DNA of 48,330 bases from Nocardioides sp. IC4_145 (GTDB taxonomy: Bacteria > Actinomycetota > Actinomycetes > Propionibacteriales > Nocardioidaceae), in contig NZ_JAANMS010000038.1 of the NCBI RefSeq assembly GCF_011250565.1, positions 1 to 48,330 of the forward strand, written 5' to 3'. Made by a program: the position numbers and the translations under genes. Numbering within the stretch: the first letter of the stretch is position 1; every line of letters begins with the position of its first letter. Positions 39,676 through 46,466 of this stretch are shown in pieces. The notes under the pieces are model-generated. The model had not been told where the DNA came from, did not search any database, and saw only the letters and a program-made list of their open reading frames with translations.

Positions 39676-39784
39676 ACAGCTTCATCGGCTGGCCGCTGAA
39701 GCTGCTGGTGGGCCGATGAAGCTTCATCGGCCCACCGTGAGGTTTGTCGGCCGGCCGATGAAACTTCCCCACCAGCGGCCAGAT
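39676..39784. repeat. REP-like cluster of nested palindromes
   Basis: A perfect 30-bp palindrome with no loop occupies 39707-39736 (arms GGTGGGCCGATGAAG and complement). Around it the unit CTTCATCGG or its complement recurs near 39680, 39712, 39722 and 39754. TCGGCCGGCCGA at 39747-39758 is a second palindrome, and CTGGCCGCTG (39689-39698) answers CAGCGGCCAG (39773-39782). The cluster fills the gap between the convergent methyltransferase and CDGSH genes. It resembles a REP/BIME element. Confidence 0.75.
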
Positions 39785-39796
39785 CTACCGGACTCG

Positions 39797-40060
39797 CTAG
39801 GGCCGCAGCTTCTTCGGCAGCAGCTTGTGCGTGCCGTCGCACCACGGCTTGGTGGCGGACTTGTTGCACCGGCAGACCGCGCTGACCGGGCGGGTGGTGC
39901 GGTGGCGGTTGCCCTCAGCGTCCTCGATGACCGCGTCACCGCGCAGCAGCATCGGGCCCTCCGGGCACATCACGATCGTGGGCCGCTCCTCCACCACCGG
40001 GCGACCGGCGGTGACGTCGGACGTCGGGTCGGCGGGCTGGTCGGCAGGTTGGGCGCTCAC
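39797..40060 (-). CDS. CDGSH iron-sulfur protein
   Basis: 87 residues. The 2Fe-2S motif C-x-C-x2-(S/T)-x3-P-x-C-D-G-(S/A/T)-H is complete: C63, C65, C74 and H78 in CRCNKSATKPWCDGTH. The preceding segment (IVMCPEGPMLLRGDAVIEDAEGNRHR) is the usual N-terminal strand pair of bacterial CDGSH proteins. The one-His coordination makes the cluster redox- and pH-sensitive and transferable. GTG 40060 overlaps the stop of the diiron-oxidase-like gene (GTGA), so the two proteins are made together. An electron donor or cluster/iron donor for that enzyme is a reasonable inference. Confidence 0.92.
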   Translation of the reverse strand: MSAQPADQPADPTSDVTAGRPVVEERPTIVMCPEGPMLLRGDAVIEDAEGNRHRTTRPVSAVCRCNKSATKPWCDGTHKLLPKKLRP

Positions 40061-41025
40061 GCGTCCACCCCCCAGCGCTCGAGCAGGTCGCGGGCCTGTC
40101 GGTCCTCGGTGTCGAGGCAGGCGAAGGCGCCCAGGAACACGTCGTCGGCCAGCGTCGGCTCCATCTCGACGAGCGGCACGCAGATGTCACGCACGGCGAG
40201 CTGCTCGTGGACGGCGTCGGCCTCGACGTGCTCGCGGTAGTACTCGACGATCTCGTCGGGGAAGCCGAGACGCTCGAGGCCCTGGGCCATCCGGCGCGAC
40301 GGGATCGAGCTGGTCGCCTCGAACGCCGCCAGGTGGCCGAGCGACGCGGCACGCAGCCGCCGGTGCAGGCCGAGGAACGACTGGACGTTGTTCGACTCCA
40401 GCACCGGCACGGTCGCCTCGTCGACGTACGCGCCGTACTCCGACCGCAGGCCCGCGGCCTCGAGGCCGCGCTCGAACAGGTGCTGGTGCAGCCGGGCGGG
40501 GTTGCCGTCGCCGTACTCGTCGAACTGCAGCTCCATCAGCGCGGCCTTCGGGCCGGTGGGCAGCCGCGGGACGACCCAGGCGGAGGGGTCGGCCTCCTTG
40601 AGGTGGTAGACCGACTTCTGCCGCAGCAGCTCCATCGTCTGCGCCTCGGTCGCGTCGGTCTGGACGTAGCGCGCCATCGACGGCCCGTCGTGCGCGGCGA
40701 TGTAGTCGAAGAGGTCCTTGGCGAGGTCCTCGACGCGGTCGCTGGTGCGCTCGGGCCGGTGCGCGTCGTACCGCTCCCGCAGCTCGGACTCGAGCACCTC
40801 CTCGAGGCCTGCCCGCACGCGTAGCACGTCCGGGCTCCACTCCCAGCGGTCGTCGACGTCCTCGAAGCCGCGGTAGTGCAGCTCGTACGACGCCCAGAGG
40901 GCGATCGCCCGGTCCTCGGCGTCGTCGGCGACGGCGGCGTCGAGCACGACCGCGGTGCCGGGCTCCTCGCGGAGCGCGGTGAACAGCTGCTCGCTGAGCG
41001 TCCCGCGGGCCTTCGGCAGCAGCAT
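40057..41025 (-). CDS. Haem-oxygenase-like iron-containing redox enzyme (HDO family)
   Basis: 322 residues, all helical. The last two thirds match the Haem_oxygenase_2/iron-containing redox enzyme pattern. Candidate metal ligands are E165 in LMELQFDEYGDG, H180 in ARLHQHLF, E236 in AAFEATSSIP, and H266/D270/H273/E274 in EHVEADAVHEQLAVRD. Relatives (UndA, BesC, SznF, CADD) use a diiron centre and O2 for C-C cleavage, N-oxygenation or cofactor formation, so 'haem oxygenase' would be misleading. The N-terminal ~110 residues (LWASYELHYRGFEDVDDRWEWSPDVL) look like the family's helical extension. ATG 41025 shares one base with the upstream stop, and the CDGSH gene overlaps its own stop. The substrate is unknown. 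Confidence 0.85.
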   Translation of the reverse strand: MLLPKARGTLSEQLFTALREEPGTAVVLDAAVADDAEDRAIALWASYELHYRGFEDVDDRWEWSPDVLRVRAGLEEVLESELRERYDAHRPERTSDRVEDLAKDLFDYIAAHDGPSMARYVQTDATEAQTMELLRQKSVYHLKEADPSAWVVPRLPTGPKAALMELQFDEYGDGNPARLHQHLFERGLEAAGLRSEYGAYVDEATVPVLESNNVQSFLGLHRRLRAASLGHLAAFEATSSIPSRRMAQGLERLGFPDEIVEYYREHVEADAVHEQLAVRDICVPLVEMEPTLADDVFLGAFACLDTEDRQARDLLERWGVDA

Positions 41026-41165
41026 CAGTCCCGGCTCCCGTCGTCCTCGCGGTCCAGCCGGTGCCAGACACCGCGGCAGTCGCGGAACCCGGTGCCCGGT
41101 CCGTCCGTGATCGGGAGGTCCACCTGCGTGGGTGGCGCCGGGCGCCCGTCGGTCAACAGCGTCAT
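41025..41165 (-). CDS. 46-residue ORF heading the HDO/CDGSH operon
   Basis: From ATG 41165 the frame encodes a small polar protein, MTLLTDGRPAPPTQVDLPI, continuing with a C-terminal DCRGVWHRLDREDDG. The TGATG junction couples its stop to the diiron-enzyme start. There is one Cys and one His but no metal motif. The upstream ribosome binding site is weak, and ATG 41213 is an alternative start. No family is recognised. Coupling is the main reason to accept it; it could instead be a leader whose translation opens the next gene. Confidence 0.5.
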   Translation of the reverse strand: MTLLTDGRPAPPTQVDLPITDGPGTGFRDCRGVWHRLDREDDGSRD

Positions 41166-41234
41166 GCCGCCCCGGTGACCGGCCCCGCTGCCCCGGAAAC
41201 CTGTGTCGTCCACAGGCAGGAGCGCTCCGCCGGG

Positions 41235-41295
41235 GTAGTCCGTGACGTTCCGCAGGCGGATCTCGCCCGATCACCTGCGCAACGTCACGGACTAC
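41235..41295. repeat. 61-bp inverted repeat in a divergent promoter region
   Basis: GTAGTCCGTGACGTT (41235-41249) and its exact complement (41281-41295) form the outer 15 bp. After one mismatch, CGCAGG (41251-41256) pairs with CCTGCG (41274-41279), leaving a loop of 17 bases. It lies between the diverging HDO/CDGSH operon and the STAS gene, so an operator, RNA structure or repeat element are all possible. Confidence 0.75.
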
Positions 41296-41367
41296 GCCGC
41301 CGCCGCGCGCCCCACGAAGTACCCCGAGGGGTGAGGACATCGGTTTCGGGACCGCTCGCCCCACGGA

Positions 41368-41373
41368 TAAGGT
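41368..41373 (+). promoter_or_regulatory. Putative -10 (TAAGGT), leaderless start
   Basis: TAAGGT ends six bases before ATG 41380. GGTTT at 41342-41346 lies upstream but is spaced too far for a clear -35 assignment. Confidence 0.45.
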
Positions 41374-41379
41374 CGGGCC

Positions 41380-41712
41380 ATGCTCGAACGGCCATTCTCG
41401 TCCTCCCACGCCGATGGGGTCCTGACCCTCGGCGGGTCCATCGACGAGTACGCCGTCGCCGCGCTCCGCAGCGCGATCAAGGAGCACTCCGACGAGCACC
41501 GCCGTCCGCTGACCGTCGAGCTGAGCGACGTCGACTTCCTCCCGAGCGTCGCGGTCGGCGTGCTGGCCACCGGCCTGCGCCAGGCGGAGGAGAACGGTGC
41601 GGAGCTCGCCCTCGTCGCGACGCCCGGCACGATCGCCCACCGCGTCCTCGTCATCACCGGCATGCCGTTCTTCGAGGCGGTGCCGGAGCACGGCACCCCC
41701 GGCTCTGTCTGA
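41380..41712 (+). CDS. STAS-domain protein (variant anti-anti-sigma factor)
   Basis: 110 residues, a single STAS domain. It opens LERPFSSSHADGVLTLGGSIDEYAVAAL and has the phosphorylation-loop region ELSDVDFLPSVAVGVLATGLRQAEENG. The Ser that is phosphorylated in SpoIIAA is kept (S56), but the preceding Asp is Pro and the second Ser is Val. The protein is closely similar to the STAS protein at 45730, indicating duplication. It should bind an RsbW-like kinase when unphosphorylated. No kinase or phosphatase is adjacent; the PP2C/STAS/RsbW set begins 1.7 kb downstream beyond two unrelated genes. Confidence 0.87.
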   Translation: MLERPFSSSHADGVLTLGGSIDEYAVAALRSAIKEHSDEHRRPLTVELSDVDFLPSVAVGVLATGLRQAEENGAELALVATPGTIAHRVLVITGMPFFEAVPEHGTPGSV

Positions 41713-41772
41713 CCCGTCCGCTCGCCGGCGGCTCGGCCCCTCACCCGTCGGGGTGAAAACGACATCGGATGT

Positions 41773-41797
41773 GATTGCCGTCGCGGCGCCCGGGTAC
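41773..41797 (+). promoter_or_regulatory. SigB/SigF-type promoter-like sequence with no gene directly behind
   Basis: GATT (41773-41776), 15 bases, then GGGTAC (41792-41797). The next plus-strand gene begins 830 bases later, and the strong terminator at 41904 lies between. A short RNA of about 135 bases would result if it is active. Confidence 0.3.
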
Positions 41798-41903
41798 TTC
41801 CTGGGTGCCGGCGGTTCATCCGTAGGGGCCTTACGCAGACCCTGGTGGCTGCGGAGACGACCGCCGGCACATCTCTCCCGGATGATCGCGACGTCCGGAC
41901 GGC

Positions 41904-41938
41904 ACGAGGCCCGGCGCTCCACGAGCGCCGGGCCTCGT
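41904..41938. terminator. Bidirectional terminator
   Basis: A perfect 15-bp stem, ACGAGGCCCGGCGCT with its complement, and a 5-base loop. It lies 36 bases past the stop of the PPOX-type gene (-) and 192 bases past the STAS gene (+). Confidence 0.8.
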
Positions 41939-41973
41939 CGTCCGTGCGGGGCCGGTGACCGCGGCGGTCCGGG

Positions 41974-42477
41974 CTACAGGTCCACGGCGCCAGTGTCGGC
42001 GTCGTAGGTGTCGCCGGTCAGCTTGGTCTTGGCGAAGCTGATCAGCGAGGCGACCTTGCCGCCGGGGCTGTCCCAGTACTCCCCGTGCTCCGCCGCGACG
42101 TGGATGAGCACGGCCTGCGGGTCCTCCGGGCCGCCGGGGAGCCAGGCCTCCGCGAAGGTGTTCCAGAGCTCGCGCAGCTTCGCCTCGTCGTCGACCACGG
42201 TGGCAGTCCCGCGCAGGGCGACCCAGGAGTCGCGGGCCGAGAACGTCAGCCCGACCTGCGGCCGGGCGCGCAGGTCCTCCACGTGCTGGGTGTCGCGGGC
42301 GGTGATGAACCACAGGTCCGCGGTCGGCTCGACCTCCTGCCGCGCCATCGGGACCGACCGCAGCCGTCCCTCGGCGTCGACGGTCGTCATCATCGCGATC
42401 GGCATGTCGTCCATGAGGTCGACGAGCTTGCGCTCCTCCGCGTGCGGGGTGTCCTGGCCGGTGCTGGCGTCGCTCAC
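41974..42477 (-). CDS. PPOX-type flavin-binding protein (general stress protein 26-like)
   Basis: 167 residues. The split-barrel fold of the pyridoxamine-5'-phosphate-oxidase-like family is recognisable: MDDMPIAMMTTVDAEGRLRSVPMARQE, then LWFITARDTQHVEDLRARPQVGLTFSARDSWVALRGTATVVDD and VLIHVAAEHGEYWDSPGGKVASLISFAK. This wording is that of the GSP26 subgroup, small FMN- or F420-binding proteins induced by general stress. GTG 42477 has GGAGG eight bases upstream. A GTGT-N17-GGGTAC element on its strand suggests control by the SigB/F-type sigma factor. The function is likely flavin-dependent reduction or flavin storage. Confidence 0.87.
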   Translation of the reverse strand: MSDASTGQDTPHAEERKLVDLMDDMPIAMMTTVDAEGRLRSVPMARQEVEPTADLWFITARDTQHVEDLRARPQVGLTFSARDSWVALRGTATVVDDEAKLRELWNTFAEAWLPGGPEDPQAVLIHVAAEHGEYWDSPGGKVASLISFAKTKLTGDTYDADTGAVDL

Positions 42478-42537
42478 GTGGGTTCCCTCCCGGTGGTCGA
42501 GCGGTGCGTACGCCGCGGGGAGCGGCGTCCTCGTGCG

Positions 42538-42564
42538 GTACCCCCGCCGTGGGGGCTCGCACAC
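42538..42564 (-). promoter_or_regulatory. SigB/SigF-type promoter candidate of the PPOX gene
   Basis: On the minus strand, GTGT (42564-42561), 17 bases, then GGGTAC (42543-42538), about 60 bases before the start. The spacer is one longer than the Streptomyces consensus but within the range given for mycobacterial SigF. Confidence 0.45.
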
Positions 42565-42625
42565 GGCCCGGCCGCTCGGGTCCGCGCCTGACTGCCGGCA
42601 CGCCTGGCGGGGCACCGTGCATGAG

Positions 42626-43351
42626 ATGACCACGCGAACCCCTGACTCCCCCGGCCGTCCCGAGCGCCCCGACTCGGTCGTCCTCGACCTGGACGGCACG
42701 CTCGTCGACTCGGTCTACGTCCACGTCGGTTGCTGGCGGGCCGCCTTCCGCGACGTGGGCGTCGACGTCGCCTCCCACCGGCTGCACCGCGCCATCGGCA
42801 TGGGTGGCGACCGGCTCGTGGCGGAGGTGACCGACGACAGGGTCGAGCGGTCGGTCGGCGACGACGTCCGCGCGCGGCACGCGCACCACTTCGACGCGCG
42901 GTTCGGCGAGATCGTCGCCCTCGACGGCGCCGAGGACCTGCTGGAGGCGCTACGGACCTCGGGGCTCCGGGTCGTGCTGGCCAGCTCCGGGGAGCGCGAG
43001 CTGACCGACCGCCTGCTCGACCTCGTCCCTGGGACGTCGGCGATCCGCTCGACGCTGGCCGGCGACGAGGCGGAGTCCAGCAAGCCGGCGCCCGACCTGC
43101 TCTCGGTCAGCCTCGAGCGGGTCGACGCCACGCATGCCTTCGCCGTCGGGGACACCGTCTGGGACGCCGAGTCGGCGCACGCTGCCGGCGTGGCGTTCGT
43201 CGGGGTGCTCACCGGCGGGGTCAGCGCGGCGGAGCTGCGGGAGGCCGGGGCGGTCGAGGTCGTCGAGGGCCCGCGCGAGCTGGCCGAGCGGCTCGACGAG
43301 GTGCTCGCGGCGGTGGCCGAGGAGGCCGCGGGAGCAGACCGGCAGGGGTGA
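42626..43351 (+). CDS. HAD-superfamily phosphatase (phosphoglycolate-phosphatase-like)
   Basis: 241 residues. Motif I is SVVLDLDGTLVDS, the cap follows (HVGCWRAAFRDVGVDVASHRLHRAIGMGG), motif II is VVLASSGE, motif III ESSKPAPDLL, and motif IV FAVGDTVWDAESAHAAG. It is complete and should hydrolyse a small phosphate ester in the cytoplasm. ATG 42626 is used; GTG 42617 in the same frame is an alternative, and neither has a strong ribosome binding site. It is divergent from the PPOX gene and 65 bases before the bacteriophytochrome gene on the same strand, so it may share its transcript. The substrate is unknown. Confidence 0.87.
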   Translation: MTTRTPDSPGRPERPDSVVLDLDGTLVDSVYVHVGCWRAAFRDVGVDVASHRLHRAIGMGGDRLVAEVTDDRVERSVGDDVRARHAHHFDARFGEIVALDGAEDLLEALRTSGLRVVLASSGERELTDRLLDLVPGTSAIRSTLAGDEAESSKPAPDLLSVSLERVDATHAFAVGDTVWDAESAHAAGVAFVGVLTGGVSAAELREAGAVEVVEGPRELAERLDEVLAAVAEEAAGADRQG

Positions 43352-43416
43352 GCCCGGCGCGGGTCGCCGACGGGTAAAGTGGGCCCCGACCTGCTGCGAC
43401 TGCCGATGGAGCCCGC

Positions 43417-45666
43417 GTGACCGAGACGGTGTCGCCGCACACCCCGGCGTACGGTCGCGTCGACCTCAACAACTGCGACCGCGAGCCGATCCACATCCCG
43501 GGCGCGATCCAACCCCACGGCGTGCTGCTCGCGGTCGACCCGGCCACCGGCACCACCGTGATGGTCTCCGCCAACGTCGAGGAGCTGCTCGGCGTCCCCC
43601 TCGCGGAGGCGCTCGGGCGTCCCCTCGCCGACTTCGTCGGCGACGGCGCCACCCGCGCGATCCAGCACCACGCGGAGCTCGCGACCGCCCGCGAGCCGCT
43701 GACGCTGCTGCTGCCGGCCGACGGCGGTGGCGCGCTGGCGGGCAGCACGGTCGACGTCGGCGTGCACACCTCCGGCGACCGCCTCGTGGTCGAGATCGAG
43801 TCGCTCGAGCGCGGCCGCGCCCTCCCGATGTCGTACCGCTCCGCGCGCAGCGCGATGGGCCGCCTCGCCGCGTCGACGACCGTCGACGAGCTGACCGCCC
43901 AGCTGGCGCGCGAGGTCTCCTCGATCACCGGCTTCGACCGGGTGATGGTCTACCGCTTCGACCAGCACTGGAACGGCGAGGTCGTCGCCGAGGAGCGCCG
44001 CGAGGACCTCAACCCGTTCCTCGGGCTGCACTACCCGGCCACCGACATCCCGGCCCAGGCCCGGCGGCTCTACACCGCCAACTGGACCCGGCTCATCGCC
44101 GACATCGGCTACACCCCCGTGCCGCTCCACCCGGTGCTCGACCCGGCCACCGAGGCGCCGCTGGACCTGTCGCACTCCACGCTGCGCAGCGTGTCGCCGA
44201 TCCACGTCGAGTACCTCTCCAACATGGGCGTCACCGCCTCGATGTCGGTCTCGCTCATCGTCGACGAGGAGCTGTGGGGCCTGGTGGCCTGCCACCACTA
44301 CTCCGGTCCGCACCGGCCGAGCCAGGACGCCCGCGCCGCGGCGGAGTTCCTCGGCCAGGTCGCCTCGCAGATGGTCGCCGAGCGGGAGCGCTCCGACCAG
44401 CGCGAGGCCGCGCTCGCCGCGCAGTCGACGCTGGCGAAGATGACCGCCCGGCTCTCCGCGTCGAGCGACGCCCCGCTCGACGGGCTCGTCGCCGACCCCG
44501 ACCTGCTGCGCCTCATGGACGCCGGCGGCGTCGCGCTCTGCCACGACGAGCAGCTGCACACCGCCGGCCAGGTGCCCGACGGCGACGTCGTGCGCCGCAT
44601 CGCCCGGCTGCTGCTGCGGCCCACCGGCGACGTCGTGGCCAGCGACCACCTCGCCGTGCTCGACCCCGCGCTGGCCGAGCACGCGCCCGTAGCCGCCGGG
44701 GCGCTCTGCATCGCCGCCGGCCCCGACAGCTGGCTGCTGTGGCTGCGGCCCGAGCTCGAGCAGGTCGTCGACTGGGGCGGCGACCCCACCAACAAGCTGC
44801 TCGCCGCCCAGGAGGGGCCCGAGGTCCGCCTCTCCCCCCGCAAGTCCTTCGAGAAGTGGCAGCAGGTCGTGCGCGGGCACAGCGCCCCGTGGGAGGCCTG
44901 GCAGGCCGACGCTGCGACAGCGCTCCAGACCCACGTCAACGGCCTCATGCTCCAGCGCTCGCGCGAGCAGATCGCGGTCGCGGAGTCCCTCCAGCGCTCG
45001 ATCCTTCGCGAGCAGCTGCCCGAGGTCGAAGGCATCGACGTCGTCGCCCGCTACCTCCCGGCCTCGACCTTCCAGCTCGGCGGGGACTGGTGGGACGCCG
45101 TCGAGGTCGGCGGCGGCCGCGTCGCCTACGTGGTGGGCGACGTCGCCGGGCACGGCGTCAGCGCGGTCGGGGCGATGACCCAGATCCGCACCGCGATGCG
45201 CGCCTACCTCTTCGCCGGCGACGACCCCGGCACCTGCCTGGACCGCCTCGACCAGCTGATGTCGTCGCTCATCGACGAGCGCGTCGCCACCGCCCTGGTG
45301 GCCGTCGTCGACGCGGACAGCCGACGGGTCGAGCTCGTGAGCGCCGGGCACCCGCTCCCGCTGCTCTTCGACGGCGTCACCGCACGCGACGTGCCCGTCA
45401 CCGCGCGACCCCTGCTCGGCCTCGGCGAGGGCCACGCCCGCGCCGCCGAGGTCGAGGTGCCGCCGGGCTCGACGCTGCTGATGTTCAGCGACGGCCTCGT
45501 CGAGCGGCGCGAGGTGGACCTGCTGGCCGCCCTCGACCTGCTGCGCGAGGCCGGCGGAACCGGCCCCGGCGACGACCCGCTCGACCGGTGGATCGACCGC
45601 CTCGTCGAGGCAGTTCCTGGCGAGAAGGACGACGACACCACCGTCCTCGCCATCCGGTTCCACTGA
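43417..45666 (+). CDS. Bacteriophytochrome fused to a PP2C (SpoIIE-type) phosphatase
   Basis: 749 residues. The N-terminal chromophore module has PAS (~15-125), GAF (~145-320) and PHY (~330-510). C20 in NNCDREPIHIPGAIQPHG is at the biliverdin-binding cysteine position of bacteriophytochromes; the GAF DIP motif (YPATDIP, D210) and the chromophore His (H263 in SPIHVEYLSNMG) are present. The PP2C/SpoIIE domain (~525-749) has GGDWWD (D557), VVGDVAGHG and the final DDDTTVLAIRF. It is soluble. Red or far-red light absorbed by biliverdin should switch the phosphatase, whose probable substrate is the STAS protein encoded next. GTG 43417 has GGAG five bases upstream. No classical haem oxygenase for biliverdin synthesis is in the window. 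Confidence 0.93.
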   Translation: MTETVSPHTPAYGRVDLNNCDREPIHIPGAIQPHGVLLAVDPATGTTVMVSANVEELLGVPLAEALGRPLADFVGDGATRAIQHHAELATAREPLTLLLPADGGGALAGSTVDVGVHTSGDRLVVEIESLERGRALPMSYRSARSAMGRLAASTTVDELTAQLAREVSSITGFDRVMVYRFDQHWNGEVVAEERREDLNPFLGLHYPATDIPAQARRLYTANWTRLIADIGYTPVPLHPVLDPATEAPLDLSHSTLRSVSPIHVEYLSNMGVTASMSVSLIVDEELWGLVACHHYSGPHRPSQDARAAAEFLGQVASQMVAERERSDQREAALAAQSTLAKMTARLSASSDAPLDGLVADPDLLRLMDAGGVALCHDEQLHTAGQVPDGDVVRRIARLLLRPTGDVVASDHLAVLDPALAEHAPVAAGALCIAAGPDSWLLWLRPELEQVVDWGGDPTNKLLAAQEGPEVRLSPRKSFEKWQQVVRGHSAPWEAWQADAATALQTHVNGLMLQRSREQIAVAESLQRSILREQLPEVEGIDVVARYLPASTFQLGGDWWDAVEVGGGRVAYVVGDVAGHGVSAVGAMTQIRTAMRAYLFAGDDPGTCLDRLDQLMSSLIDERVATALVAVVDADSRRVELVSAGHPLPLLFDGVTARDVPVTARPLLGLGEGHARAAEVEVPPGSTLLMFSDGLVERREVDLLAALDLLREAGGTGPGDDPLDRWIDRLVEAVPGEKDDDTTVLAIRFH

Positions 45667-45717
45667 CCCCCGCGCGTGCCGAGGGGCACGGCCGACCCGG
45701 CCGGCGACCGCCTCCGT

Positions 45718-45723
45718 TACGAT
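45718..45723 (+). promoter_or_regulatory. Putative -10 (TACGAT), leaderless start
   Basis: TACGAT ends six bases before GTG 45730, giving the STAS/kinase pair its own leaderless promoter in addition to read-through from the phytochrome gene. Confidence 0.45.
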
Positions 45724-45729
45724 GACCGG

Positions 45730-46038
45730 GTGTTGGACCGACCCTTCAGTGCGGACTATGACGAGCAGAGCCGCACCGTGCGCGTGAGCGGCACGATCGA
45801 CGAGCTCGCCGGCCCCCGGTTCCGCGACGTCCTGCAGAAGTACAGCCAGGACTTCGCCGAGACCCTCGTCGTCGACCTCAGCGACGTCGACTTCATGCCG
45901 AGCCTCGCCATCGGCGTGCTCGCCACCGCCCACAAGAACATGAGGAACGCCGGGGCCGAGCTCGACCTCGTCGCCGAGGACGGGTCCGTCGCGCAGCGCG
46001 TGCTGCACGTGTGCGCGATGCCCTACCGGACCGCATGA
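45730..46038 (+). CDS. STAS-domain protein (variant anti-anti-sigma factor), partner of RsbW-like kinase
   Basis: 102 residues from GTG 45730; ATG 45676 is possible but adds a non-homologous stretch across the -10 box. The domain runs LDRPFSADYDEQSRTVRVSGTIDELAG to LSDVDFMPSLAIGVLATAHKN. S58 sits at the SpoIIAA phospho-Ser position, preceded by Pro instead of Asp and followed by Leu. It parallels the protein at 41380 over its whole length. It lies directly between the phytochrome-phosphatase gene and the kinase gene, and overlaps the latter by four bases, the classic phosphatase/antagonist/kinase order. Confidence 0.88.
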   Translation: MLDRPFSADYDEQSRTVRVSGTIDELAGPRFRDVLQKYSQDFAETLVVDLSDVDFMPSLAIGVLATAHKNMRNAGAELDLVAEDGSVAQRVLHVCAMPYRTA

Positions 46039-46427
46039 GCACCGGCGACGTCCGGTCCTACCGGCTCCCCTTCGAGCTGGCCGCCGCCACCGCGGCGCGG
46101 CACCAGCTCCACGACTTCCTGACGCAGGCGGGCGTGCCCGACCGCATCGTCAACGACGCGGCGCTCGTGGTCAGCGAGCTGGTCACCAACGGCGTCGAGC
46201 ACGGCCGGTCCGACGACGACGCCATCCACGTCTCCTGGTGGGTGCAGGACGGCATGCTGACGCTCTGCGTGCGCGACGACGGCAGCGAGGCCGAGCCGAC
46301 CGTGACGCAGGTCGACATGTACGCCCCGCGCGGGCGCGGCCTCGCGCTGGTCGAGTCGATCTGCCAGAGCCTCCAGATCGACCGCTCCGAGGGCACCCGG
46401 ATCACCGCCACGCTCAAGCTGGGCTGA
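46035..46427 (+). CDS. Anti-sigma factor serine kinase (RsbW/SpoIIAB-like GHKL protein)
   Basis: 130 residues, one HATPase_c domain. The N-box is VVSELVTNGVEHG with the catalytic E48 and magnesium-binding N52. The G1 box is VRDDGSEAEP and the G2 region is APRGRGLALVE. All residues needed for ATP binding and phosphotransfer are present, unlike the C-terminal domain of the hybrid protein at 6646. In partner switching this kinase holds the sigma factor inactive and phosphorylates the STAS antagonist. Cognates are probably the STAS protein encoded upstream and the sigma factor at 10620, the only SigB/F-type factor in view. ATG 46035 is set by the ATGA overlap. Confidence 0.9.
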   Translation: MSTGDVRSYRLPFELAAATAARHQLHDFLTQAGVPDRIVNDAALVVSELVTNGVEHGRSDDDAIHVSWWVQDGMLTLCVRDDGSEAEPTVTQVDMYAPRGRGLALVESICQSLQIDRSEGTRITATLKLG

Positions 46428-46466
46428 CCCGTAGCACCACGCTCCCGGCCCGCGATCACGTTCGCG

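Noticed and set aside
40057..41025. Reading the haem-oxygenase-like protein as a biliverdin-forming haem oxygenase for the phytochrome
   Set aside because: The motifs fit the diiron HDO branch, with several Glu/His/Asp ligands, rather than canonical HO-1/HmuO, and it is paired with a CDGSH protein. The idea is attractive but unsupported.
42715..46008. Minus-strand 1097-residue open frame
   Set aside because: Antisense to the HAD, bacteriophytochrome and STAS genes. Its Arg/Gly/Val/His-rich composition and lack of domains mark it as a G/C-bias artefact.
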